Shown: positions 1-5,919 of the stretch, piece by piece
Layout: each line of letters opens with the position of its first letter
Numbering within the stretch: position 1 is the stretch's first letter
NCBI GenBank assembly: GCA_964418885.1
Contig: CAYQNW010000126.1
Span: forward strand, 1-6,385
DNA length: 6,385 nucleotides
DNA from: BMS3ABIN03 sp964418885
GTDB lineage: Bacteria > Bacteroidota > Ignavibacteria > Ignavibacteriales > Ignavibacteriaceae
Direction of reading: 5' to 3'
Notes under the pieces: generated by a model
Databases searched by the model: none
The model's input: only the letters and a program-made list of their open reading frames with translations
Told to the model about the DNA's origin: nothing
Made by a program: the position numbers and the translations under genes

Positions 1-212
1 AGTTTTATTTCAAATCCGATTGCCTTAAGAATGTTTTGAAATTGTTTTTGCTTTTCATCGTTCTTATCAATTGCATAAGCAATCGCTTTCACAACCTCTC
101 TGTTTGATGTCGCTTTAGCCCAGAATGTGTTATAGTCGAAATTACAATTGTGAAACTGTTTTGTAGTGTAGTAGATATTTTGCACGTCTACAAACACAGC
201 GACTTTTTGCAT
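1..212 (-). CDS. NYN-domain (LabA/DUF88-like) protein, N-terminal fragment cut by the window edge
   Basis: An open frame of 70 codons starts with ATG at 212-210 and runs off the left edge without a stop. The translation begins MQKVAVFVDVQNIYYTTKQF. The beta-strand ending in Asp9 followed by V-Q-N-I-Y-Y is the hallmark start of NYN domains, a PIN-like nuclease fold in which that Asp is one of the acidic metal-binding residues. Further on, an AxAYAI strand (about residues 48-53) and the QFQNILKAIGFEIK segment (about 57-70) match the usual second strand and the helix that follows in LabA/DUF88 proteins. Family members are putative RNA-processing nucleases, and the role here is unknown. The rest of the domain lies outside the window. 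There is only a weak purine stretch (GGGAAAGAG) about 14 bases upstream of the ATG. It is separated from the next gene upstream (stop at 470) by 257 bp holding a repeat element, so it is probably transcribed independently. A loose TAATTTTG match to the Bacteroidota -7 box lies at 293-300, without a clear upstream element. Confidence 0.8.
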   Translation of the reverse strand, partial: MQKVAVFVDVQNIYYTTKQFHNCNFDYNTFWAKATSNREVVKAIAYAIDKNDEKQKQFQNILKAIGFEIK

Positions 213-317
213 AGAATTAATTTTTCTCTTTCCCACCCCGGATTTGAAAAATGAGGAGCTATTAATTGCTCTTTATTAATGTACAGCAATTGCAAAATTA
301 TATCAACTTTGCGAGCG

Positions 318-420
318 TGCCATCTCCCCTTAAAGTAAGGGGAACGCAGGAGGGATTCGGAACTATTACCACAATCATCTAACCCTCCTTTATCCTTCCT
401 TTCAAAAAGGGAGAAACACC
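318..420. repeat. Intergenic palindromic element with three inverted repeats
   Basis: Three inverted repeats sit in about 100 bp. First, TCCCCTTA (325-332) pairs perfectly with TAAGGGGA (336-343) over a 3-base loop. Second, AGGAGGG (348-354) pairs with CCCTCCT (383-389). Third, CTTCCTTT (395-402) pairs with AAAGGGAG (406-413) over a 3-base loop, with one G-T wobble. As RNA or single-stranded DNA it would fold into three consecutive hairpins. The C/G-rich runs stand out sharply from the AT-rich surroundings. It resembles the dispersed CCCCTT...AAGGGG-type intergenic repeats known from Bacteroidota and Ignavibacteria, but copy number cannot be judged from one window. It lies downstream of the gene at 470-1672 and upstream of the NYN gene, so it could also act as a terminator or mRNA 3' end. 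No transposase is nearby. Confidence 0.6.
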
Positions 421-469
421 ACGCTTGGAAGTAAGAAGGAAACGACGTTATCTTATAAAAAAGATTGTC

Positions 470-1672
470 TTATTTTATAATATTAAAATGAAGTCTAGGT
501 GCATCGTTACTCCCCGGATTTTCGGAAGCATAAAAAGAAGCATCTATCGCACCCAGTGGACGAATGAGCAAACCCTTTGTTTTTCCATCGAGCAAACGCT
601 GTAAAACCGGTTTTGAAATAGTAATAAAATTTTTACTGCCTTTTTCACCGGATAGCTCTGCATCGTAAATCATTTGTGTATTAAAAACATCGGAATAAAT
701 TTTGTCCTTCATAAAATTATTGTATGTAACTTTGTTTTGATTCCAATCAGAATCTCCACCAATAATTTCAATTACTCTTATTTTATTGAATTCTTCTCCA
801 AAATCTTTTCCGTAAGCTCCAATAAAGTCACCACCTTTCGGGACAGAATATGATGTTAATTCCAGCAGTCCCGCTCCATCAGCTTTAGCATTTTTGTATT
901 TTCCAAAATCCCATCTTAAAATAGCCCATTGATTATCATTAACTGTTAATAATCGTTTGTCGCCATCTTTATCATTAACATGCCAGTCATTAAAGTTTAC
1001 ATGCGGAAAAACAGAGTTGATCAAACAGTCCTGACTAACATCAAGGTGATTTGAAAAAGTATTTACATCAGGAATGGGTGGATGATAAGGGACAAGCTCT
1101 CCTTTATCCGGTCCGGCAAGATTAATATTTACAATATCTGCACGATAATAATCAAGATCGACATAGTATTTACCCAATCCAAAATCTGTTGCGCACAACT
1201 GTACATAAACCGTATCGCCGGGTACGCAATCAAATTTTTTAGTAGTCATACTGATGACATGCCAGTCGGTTGTATCCGGTATATCAAACTCCATTAAATC
1301 GATGTGAAAATTAGTAGTTCTCTGGGTATTCACCATCATATTAAGGCGGCGCGGAGCATTGTGAAGACGTACCTTTGCTTCAACACGTAATTGAAATGAA
1401 GGATCTTTAAATTTATTTAAATCCAGGTATTCCGTTACATCACGTTTAATTAATGTCCAGTAAACATTATCCCTGTCTTTGGTACCATCAACAACAATAG
1501 TTGCATAGCCGTCCTTTTGGATAAAATCCATTGTTGCATTCCCATCGCCGGTAAAATAGAACCAACCTTCTATTTTTTTCTTATCAAAATTATCTATGAA
1601 TTGCGCATAACAGACACTTGAAGCGACAAGAATTAAAAAGAATATTTGCAGCTTTTTTTGAATGATTAACAT
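470..1672 (-). CDS. Secreted two-domain protein: jelly-roll-like N-domain plus DNRLRE/CBM96-like C-domain
   Basis: This 400-aa protein has a signal peptide (KK at 6-7, hydrophobic 8-22) with likely signal peptidase I cleavage after Ala23 (CYA|QF). Cys21 is not in a good lipobox. Residues about 25-182 look like a carbohydrate-binding beta-sandwich: an NFD...GWFYF opening, alternating strands, and a closing KYYVDLDYYRADIV strand typical of discoidin/CBM-like folds. Residues about 205-400 resemble DNRLRE/CBM96 modules: a strand ending ILRWDFGKY (251-259), the DSDWNQNKVTYNNF segment (307-320) corresponding to the family's W...TWNN element, and the terminal FYASENPGSNDAPRLHFNI (380-398) corresponding to the S-E...PRL closing strand. 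No catalytic domain and no T9SS tail are seen, so it is probably a periplasmic or outer-membrane-associated polysaccharide-binding protein. The domain calls rest on pattern recognition; the ligand is unknown. The start is set by a strong Shine-Dalgarno sequence five bases upstream. It is 153 bp from copB and likely a separate unit. Confidence 0.8.
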   Translation of the reverse strand: MLIIQKKLQIFFLILVASSVCYAQFIDNFDKKKIEGWFYFTGDGNATMDFIQKDGYATIVVDGTKDRDNVYWTLIKRDVTEYLDLNKFKDPSFQLRVEAKVRLHNAPRRLNMMVNTQRTTNFHIDLMEFDIPDTTDWHVISMTTKKFDCVPGDTVYVQLCATDFGLGKYYVDLDYYRADIVNINLAGPDKGELVPYHPPIPDVNTFSNHLDVSQDCLINSVFPHVNFNDWHVNDKDGDKRLLTVNDNQWAILRWDFGKYKNAKADGAGLLELTSYSVPKGGDFIGAYGKDFGEEFNKIRVIEIIGGDSDWNQNKVTYNNFMKDKIYSDVFNTQMIYDAELSGEKGSKNFITISKPVLQRLLDGKTKGLLIRPLGAIDASFYASENPGSNDAPRLHFNIIK

Positions 1673-1677
1673 AAAGT

Positions 1678-1684
1678 CCTCCTC
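1678..1684 (-). promoter_or_regulatory. Shine-Dalgarno site for the gene at 470-1672
   Basis: On the minus strand the sequence reads GAGGAGG, then ACTTT, then ATG. This near-perfect anti-16S match with a 5-base spacer fixes the start codon at 1672. Confidence 0.85.
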
Positions 1685-1747
1685 ATCACTGGATGTAAAC
1701 AGAAAAACTGTTCAGGAGTTAAAAAATTTTTTATATCGTAAGTTATA

Positions 1748-1781
1748 CAAAAATAAAATACGATGTTATTTCGAAAGGCAA
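1748..1781 (-). promoter_or_regulatory. Candidate Bacteroidota-type promoter for the secreted CBM-like gene
   Basis: On the minus strand TATTTTTG (1755-1748) fits the Bacteroidota -7 consensus TAnnTTTG. A TTG (1781-1779) lies 23 bases upstream, slightly longer than the usual -33 spacing. The site is about 75 bases upstream of the start codon in a 153-bp spacer, which would let the gene be transcribed independently of copB. The spacer is AT-rich, so such matches arise by chance. A decamer TGTATAACTT occurs twice on the minus strand (1749-1740 and 1817-1808), once overlapping the end of this -7 box, and could be an operator. Confidence 0.25.
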
Positions 1782-1826
1782 GTTATTTTTTTACTGAATG
1801 TATTAAAAAGTTATACATCATTAAAA

Positions 1827-3866
1827 TTATACCTTAAGCAATTTTGCATTTATTGCTACGATGACTGTACTTAAAGACATAAGCACTGCACCAACCGCGG
1901 GACTTAAAACTATTCCTTCAGAATATAATACTCCTGCAGCAAGCGGAATTGCAAAAGCATTATAACCGGTTGCCCAGATTAAATTCTGAACCATCTTTTT
2001 GTAAGTAGCTTTTGCAAATTTTATTAGTGAAACAACATCTTTAGGATTACTTTTTACTAGAATGATATCTGCTGTTTCAACTGCAACGTCAGTTCCTGCA
2101 CCGATTGCAATTCCAACATCTGCCTGTGCCAGTGCCGGTGCATCATTCACACCGTCACCGGTCATCGCTACAATCATTCCACGATTCTGGACTTCTTTTA
2201 CTTTCTCTGCTTTTTTATCGGGCAGAACTTCTGCAAAGTAATCATCGAGTCCGAGTTCATCAGCAACCCATTTTGCAACCTGTTTGTTATCACCCGTAAG
2301 CATCATTGGTTTAATTCCCAGATCTTTAAGCTGCTTTATCGCTTCTTTTGATTCTTCACGGATAATATCAGCAAGCGCAATTGCACCTGTTGGGTTATTA
2401 TCAATAAGAACAAATACAACTGTTTTACCCTGTGATGATAATTTCTCGATCTTTTCCTTTTCTTTAAACTCAATATTATTTTCTTCCAGGTAACCGGGGC
2501 TAACAACTTTAACTTCTTTACCACCCACTTTCCCTTCCGCACCTTTACCCGGAATTGAATTGAAATCTTTCACTTCAAATTTTTTTCCCGTCGAGTTTAC
2601 TATACCCAAAGCAATCGGATGTTCGGATTCGGATTCAACGGTTGCAGCATATTTTAAGATTTCTTTTTCATCATATTTGTCATCGAAAGAAATTACATCG
2701 GTTACTCCGAATTCGCCTTTAGTTAAGGTTCCTGTCTTATCAAAAATAATTGCCTGTAAATTTCTTGCCTGCTCGAAAGCCGTTCTGTTCCTGATAAGCA
2801 AACCGTTTTTTGCAGAAAGGGCAGTTGAAACAGCAACAACTAAAGGAATTGCCAGACCAAGTGCGTGCGGACAGGTAATTACCATTACAGTTACCGTTCT
2901 GGATAAAGCATAGTTAAATGTTGATCCTTCAATTAAGAGCCAAACTAACATTGTAATGGCTCCGGCAGAAATTGCGACAATAGTTAACCAGAATGCTGCT
3001 TTGTTTGCAAAGTTTTGTGTTTTCGATTTACTTTCCTGTGCTTCACGAACCATCTTTACAACCTGAGAAAGAAAGGTATCATCGCCGGTTTTTTCAACCT
3101 CAATTTTAACGGAGCCTTCACCGTTTATCGATCCGCCAATTACTTCATCTCCTTCGCTTTTGGAAACTGGTTTTGATTCACCTGTAATCATTGATTCGTT
3201 GATCGAAGTTTTTCCCTCATAAATTTTTCCATCTGCAGGAATTTTTTCTCCCGGCTTGATCAATAACTTATCTTTATGTTTTAGATCAGAAACGGATACA
3301 TCGGTAACGTCGCCGTCATCATCAATTTGATGTGCCTCATCGGGCATAAGCTTAGCAAGTTCTTCAAGAGCTTTTGATGCACCCATAACCGACTTCATTT
3401 CAATCCAGTGACCGAGAAGCATAATATCGATTAGAGTTGCAAGTTCCCAGAAGAAAACTTCACCCCGAACACCAAACACAACGGCACCGCTGTAGAAATA
3501 CGCAACTGAAATTGCTAGTGCAATCAATGTCATCATTCCCGGCTGTTTTTGCTTTAGCTCATCGATCAATCCTTTTAAGAAAGGGTAACCGCCGTAGAAA
3601 AAGACAAAGGTCGATAGAGCAAACAGAACATAAATATCACCGGTGAAACGCAAATCTTCTTTAAGACCAAGAAAATGCTGGATCAAAGGGGAGAGAAAAA
3701 GAATTGGAATTGTAACAACAAGCGAGACCCAGAATCTNNNNNNNNNNNNNNNNNNNNNNNNNNNNNNNNNNNNNNNNNNNNNNNNNNNNNNNNNNNNNNN
3801 NNNNNNNNNNNNNNNNNNNNNNNNNNNNNNNNNNNNNTGATTATGATGTTTATGTTCGTTGTTCAT
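1827..3866 (-). CDS. copB: CopB-type P1B-3 Cu/Ag-exporting P-type ATPase, interrupted by an assembly gap
   Basis: An integral inner-membrane pump that uses ATP to export copper (Cu2+/Cu+) or silver from the cytoplasm. Numbering takes the 100-N gap at face value (679 aa). The N-terminus MNNEHKHHN is His-rich, as in CopB, and runs into 34 unreadable codons. Transmembrane helices are predicted at about 44-63, 76-94, 109-132, 138-155, 290-313, 321-345, 625-646 and 651-672. The actuator motif TGES is at 228-231, the metal-site CPH at 332-334, the phosphorylation motif DKTGTLT at 376-382 (Asp376), the nucleotide-domain HP at 416-417, TGDN at 524-527 and GDGVND at 570-575. Helix 7 fits Nx6YNx4P (N628, Y635-N636, P641) and helix 8 fits Px6MSxSTx5N (P656, M663-T667, N673). 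Together with CPH these are the P1B-3 signatures, distinguishing it from CPC-type CopA. No Cys-type HMA domain is visible, although the gap hides part of the N-terminus. The start lacks a clear Shine-Dalgarno sequence. It lies 124 bp downstream of the SHOCT gene on the same strand. Confidence 0.96.
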   Translation of the reverse strand: MNNEHKHHNXXXXXXXXXXXXXXXXXXXXXXXXXXXXXXXXXXRFWVSLVVTIPILFLSPLIQHFLGLKEDLRFTGDIYVLFALSTFVFFYGGYPFLKGLIDELKQKQPGMMTLIALAISVAYFYSGAVVFGVRGEVFFWELATLIDIMLLGHWIEMKSVMGASKALEELAKLMPDEAHQIDDDGDVTDVSVSDLKHKDKLLIKPGEKIPADGKIYEGKTSINESMITGESKPVSKSEGDEVIGGSINGEGSVKIEVEKTGDDTFLSQVVKMVREAQESKSKTQNFANKAAFWLTIVAISAGAITMLVWLLIEGSTFNYALSRTVTVMVITCPHALGLAIPLVVAVSTALSAKNGLLIRNRTAFEQARNLQAIIFDKTGTLTKGEFGVTDVISFDDKYDEKEILKYAATVESESEHPIALGIVNSTGKKFEVKDFNSIPGKGAEGKVGGKEVKVVSPGYLEENNIEFKEKEKIEKLSSQGKTVVFVLIDNNPTGAIALADIIREESKEAIKQLKDLGIKPMMLTGDNKQVAKWVADELGLDDYFAEVLPDKKAEKVKEVQNRGMIVAMTGDGVNDAPALAQADVGIAIGAGTDVAVETADIILVKSNPKDVVSLIKFAKATYKKMVQNLIWATGYNAFAIPLAAGVLYSEGIVLSPAVGAVLMSLSTVIVAINAKLLKV
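3738..3837. other. Assembly gap (100 N) inside the copB N-terminal coding region
   Basis: Exactly 100 N, the conventional placeholder for a gap of unknown size. It removes the linker between the His-rich N-terminus (MNNEHKHHN) and the first membrane helix. The two sides are in the same frame at this length, and 34 missing residues are plausible for a CopB His-rich tail, but the true length and sequence are unknown. Confidence 0.98.
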
Positions 3867-3963
3867 TACAAATCTTTTCTTTTGTTTATCAATTTGTTCG
3901 GAATAAATATAATTGCCACAATCCCTCTTTGCGTTATATTATCTTAGGAAAGATTTACAGAAT

Positions 3964-3978
3964 TTTCATGTTATGAAA
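3964..3978. promoter_or_regulatory. Short perfect palindrome upstream of copB, possible operator
   Basis: TTTCAT (3964-3969), GTT, ATGAAA (3973-3978): a perfect 6-bp inverted repeat with a 3-base spacer. It sits in the 124-bp gap between the SHOCT stop and the copB start, roughly 100 bases upstream of the copB ATG. It could be an operator half-site pair for a metal-responsive regulator. In AT-rich DNA a repeat of this size also arises by chance. No clear -35/-10 or -33/-7 pair was found near it, and no regulator gene is in the window. Confidence 0.2.
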
Positions 3979-3990
3979 TCAGAGAAGAAA

Positions 3991-4206
3991 TTAGTTTAAA
4001 TCTTTCTTCATTTGTTCAAATTGTTCTTTTGTGATCTCGCCTTTTGCATATCTCTTTTTCAAGATATCCAAAGCTGTTTCCTGCGGCGGAAGATTCTGTT
4101 TAGTTTTATTCGAGCGATCAACCAATAGCCAGATAATTAAAGCGATGATAAAAATCCAGAAGAACCAGCCGAACCACATACCATCAAAGAAAAAATCATG
4201 AAACAT
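3991..4206 (-). CDS. Small single-pass membrane protein with C-terminal SHOCT domain
   Basis: This 71-aa protein has a Phe/Trp-rich start and one transmembrane helix at about residues 10-29 (MWFGWFFWIFIIALIIWLLV). A basic/polar linker (30-43) follows, and then a SHOCT (short C-terminal) domain at about 44-71: ALDILKKRYAKGEITKEQFE, with the typical L-xx-RYAxGEI(T/S)xEE/QF pattern. SHOCT domains are thought to mediate oligomerisation or protein contacts; the exact function is unknown. With Arg31 and Lys34 and 36 directly after the helix, the SHOCT part is probably cytoplasmic. Small membrane SHOCT proteins are commonly seen beside copper-transport genes, which fits its position between the T9SS gene and copB. 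A good Shine-Dalgarno sequence supports the start. It is 77 bp from the upstream stop and 124 bp from copB, all co-oriented, so it is likely in one transcript with them. Confidence 0.88.
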   Translation of the reverse strand: MFHDFFFDGMWFGWFFWIFIIALIIWLLVDRSNKTKQNLPPQETALDILKKRYAKGEITKEQFEQMKKDLN

Positions 4207-4214
4207 TTTATTTA

Positions 4215-4219
4215 CTCCT
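4215..4219 (-). promoter_or_regulatory. Shine-Dalgarno site for the SHOCT gene
   Basis: The minus strand reads TTAGGAG, then TAAATAAA, then ATG, with an 8-base spacer. It supports the start at 4206 and lies eight bases downstream of the inverted repeat at 4228-4267, so folding of that repeat might affect translation. Confidence 0.75.
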
Positions 4220-4227
4220 AACTAACC

Positions 4228-4267
4228 TTCGAGGCTAGGATATAATTTGTCACCAGCTTGCCTCGAA
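4228..4267 (-). repeat. Inverted repeat in the spacer between the T9SS gene and the SHOCT gene
   Basis: TTCGAGGC (4228-4235) and GCCTCGAA (4260-4267) are perfect 8-bp inverted arms around a 24-base loop. One more C-G pair is possible beyond a one-base bulge. In minus-strand RNA it would form a hairpin 16 bases after the T9SS stop codon and just ahead of the SHOCT ribosome-binding site. No U-run follows, so it is not a standard intrinsic terminator. An mRNA-stabilising or processing hairpin, a leader structure, or a dispersed repeat are all possible. Confidence 0.55.
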
Positions 4268-4283
4268 AGTTTTTAATTGTTCC

Positions 4284-5822
4284 TTATTTAATTAATTGCA
4301 TTTTTTTAACTTCTCTAAAAATTCCGGTATTTAATTCATAAAAATAAACACCAGAAGAAAAATTCTGTCCATCAAATCTTACAGAATAGGTTCCTGCGTT
4401 ATAATTTCCATTTGCTAATTCAACTATCTTTTTACCGAGAATATTATATACAGTCAATTTAACTGTTGTTTTTTGTGGAACAGAAAATTCAATTATCGTT
4501 GTTGGGTTAAATGGATTCGGGTAATTCTGTTTTAAAGTAAATCTATCAGGTAATACTTTAGCTTGATTCTTAACAGAAGTTGGTGAATCACCTGTTAAGA
4601 TAATAAAGTTTGATACGTTTGCCTGACTGAAAGTAATTGTGTTGTCTGAAGTATTCAGGTTTGCGCCGGAGACTTCTTCCCATTTATCAGTATCGCTATT
4701 CCAGTATTTAACTTTTACGGAAGATTCTGTTATATTGGAATTAACTAACTGTTCATCTGAGTAGTGAAATTGAAAATCTGCGGAACTATTGAAATCCATA
4801 TGACCGCCACAACCCATTCCGTTGTTCATTCCGCCTCCCATCATCAATGAAGGGAAGAAGAAATCCATTTCATAACCAGCTAACGCGTTTTCATTTCCCA
4901 GTGTATTAATATCCTGGGGGAATATTTCAAATATCTGGCAGAACAATGAATCATGCATTCCTCCGTGATGACCACCGCCGCCGTTCCACCAGCCGGGATG
5001 CATTGTAATTCGATCCATACTATCGAACGGTGCATGAAAATATTCTGCGTAATTCATATTACGATGTAACCATCCGCCGCCAAAGTGCTGACCAAAGATT
5101 GTCGAATCTCTCCACGTTAATCCATTAATTTCATAAACAATAACCATTGGAACAAATCCATTGTTAAGCATTCCACCAACTATGTTTATTGAATCACCTG
5201 GTTCGGGACGAACAGCACCGGAAGCCGGTTCATACCAGGGAGGTCCGAAATTCAAAAAGTAATCAGGGGAACCGTCATTATTCTCATCAAGATAATAATG
5301 ACCCATAATAAAAGTTGTATCGACAAGAGCGTGACCAGAAAGGGAGACTGTTTGTAGTTGGTTATGCATCCATCCGAAACCTGATGTGTAACAACTATCC
5401 ATAAAATGATTTTCACCGTGATAAGTTCCCATATGATTCCACAATGGATCGAAAGGATCTCTCCAGAATTCTCCGTTTATTTCGTAAACAACAATAACAG
5501 GATAGCTGTTCATCATTACGGAATGTACTAATCCACCGGTAATTGTAATTTGTTGAGCATCCCCCGGTCTTGCTGCATTTGAGCTATCCGGTTCATACCA
5601 CCACGGACCGAAATTCAGAAAATAATCAGGTGTTCCATTGTTATCTTCGTCTAAGTAATACATTGAATGCACACCGGTATTTGTATCAACAATAGCATAA
5701 CCGTTGACGGTGATTGTTTCTAATGAATCGGGATTATAACCGTGATAATTACCCTGTGCAAAAGAAATAGTAAATATTGTGCAGAAGGTTAACAAAATTA
5801 TAAAGTAAAATATTTTTTTCAT
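4284..5822 (-). CDS. T9SS-exported surface protein with two tandem domains and Met/His/Gly-rich region
   Basis: A 512-aa protein with an N-terminal signal peptide (KK, hydrophobic 4-20, likely cleavage after Ala22, SFA|QG). Two homologous domains follow at about 35-123 and 156-240. Each runs from an L-x-T-(I/V) strand through YYLDE, a Ca-loop-like segment (D58-x-D60-x-N62-G-xx-D66; D179-x-N181-x-D183-G-xx-D187), PDYFLNFGP, WYEP, an R-P-x-x-G-D segment and IVVYEINGxxWRD/VIVYEINGxxWRD. Residues about 250-342 are rich in His, Met, Gly and Trp (for example HHGGMH at 285-290 and MMGGGMNNGMGCGGHM at 327-342). A beta-sandwich-like segment (about 350-410, with KVKYWNSDTDKWEEV) precedes a T9SS type A sorting domain at about 428-512 with NYPNPFNPTT (433-442), YNILGKK and the ending KKMQLIK. 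The tail implies export across the outer membrane and surface attachment or release. The function is not recognised; copper association is inferred from metal-ligand richness and the copB neighbour. There is no clear Shine-Dalgarno sequence. Confidence 0.9.
   Translation of the reverse strand: MKKIFYFIILLTFCTIFTISFAQGNYHGYNPDSLETITVNGYAIVDTNTGVHSMYYLDEDNNGTPDYFLNFGPWWYEPDSSNAARPGDAQQITITGGLVHSVMMNSYPVIVVYEINGEFWRDPFDPLWNHMGTYHGENHFMDSCYTSGFGWMHNQLQTVSLSGHALVDTTFIMGHYYLDENNDGSPDYFLNFGPPWYEPASGAVRPEPGDSINIVGGMLNNGFVPMVIVYEINGLTWRDSTIFGQHFGGGWLHRNMNYAEYFHAPFDSMDRITMHPGWWNGGGGHHGGMHDSLFCQIFEIFPQDINTLGNENALAGYEMDFFFPSLMMGGGMNNGMGCGGHMDFNSSADFQFHYSDEQLVNSNITESSVKVKYWNSDTDKWEEVSGANLNTSDNTITFSQANVSNFIILTGDSPTSVKNQAKVLPDRFTLKQNYPNPFNPTTIIEFSVPQKTTVKLTVYNILGKKIVELANGNYNAGTYSVRFDGQNFSSGVYFYELNTGIFREVKKMQLIK
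5103..5720 (-). repeat. Tandem domain duplication inside the T9SS protein gene
   Basis: Copy 1 is encoded at 5454-5720 (residues 35-123) and copy 2 at 5103-5357 (residues 156-240), separated by a 32-residue Met/His-containing linker. Shared blocks include YYLDE, PDYFLNFGP, WYEP, RP...GD, TGG/VGG and VYEING..WRD. The copies have diverged enough that this is an old protein-level duplication rather than a recent DNA repeat. Confidence 0.85.
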
Positions 5823-5870
5823 CTTTTTTACTAATTATTTATGATTAAAAAATCGTATCAGTATTAAATT

Positions 5871-5901
5871 GATGGAATCCCTGGCTAACAGGGATCCCAT
5901 C
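5871..5901 (-). terminator. Strong 13-bp hairpin after the Met-rich gene (terminator or attenuator)
   Basis: In minus-strand RNA the arms (5901-5889 and 5883-5871) pair over 13 positions with a 5-base loop. Twelve are Watson-Crick pairs and one is a G-U wobble. Read on the plus strand that position would be an A-C mismatch, so the structure favours a minus-strand transcript. It lies 18 bases after the Met-rich stop codon and 48 bases before the T9SS start. The sequence after the stem (AATTTAATAC) has no uninterrupted U-run, so termination may be partial, or the hairpin may stabilise the upstream mRNA. Confidence 0.65.
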
Positions 5902-5919
5902 TTATAATAGATGTCTTTA

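Noticed and set aside
256..293. Small palindromes GAGC...GCTC (256-271) and GCAATTGC (286-293) upstream of the NYN gene
   Set aside because: Four-base arms or an 8-bp palindrome are expected by chance; no associated promoter pair was convincing.
1082..1297. Plus-strand open frame of 71 codons inside the CBM-like gene
   Set aside because: Antisense to a well-supported secreted protein, with no plausible ribosome-binding site or recognisable product.
1698..1712. AACAG/CTGTT hairpin with A5 loop in the leader of the CBM-like gene
   Set aside because: Only 5 bp and AT-rich; not distinguishable from chance.
1721..1732. AAAAAATTTTTT palindrome
   Set aside because: A simple A/T run that is self-complementary by composition; no stem with G/C pairs, so no terminator call.
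2560..2913. Plus-strand open frame of 117 codons opposite copB
   Set aside because: It lies antisense within the highly conserved ATPase core and encodes a composition with no recognisable domain; it is a shadow of the copB codons.
1827..3866. CopA-type (CPC) copper ATPase or CadA/ZntA-type zinc/cadmium ATPase
   Set aside because: The metal-site motif is CPH with MSxST in helix 8, diagnostic of P1B-3 (CopB), and no CxxC HMA domain is visible.
3643..3947. Plus-strand frames running through the N gap
   Set aside because: They stay open only because N codons cannot show stops; copB motifs on the minus strand explain the region.
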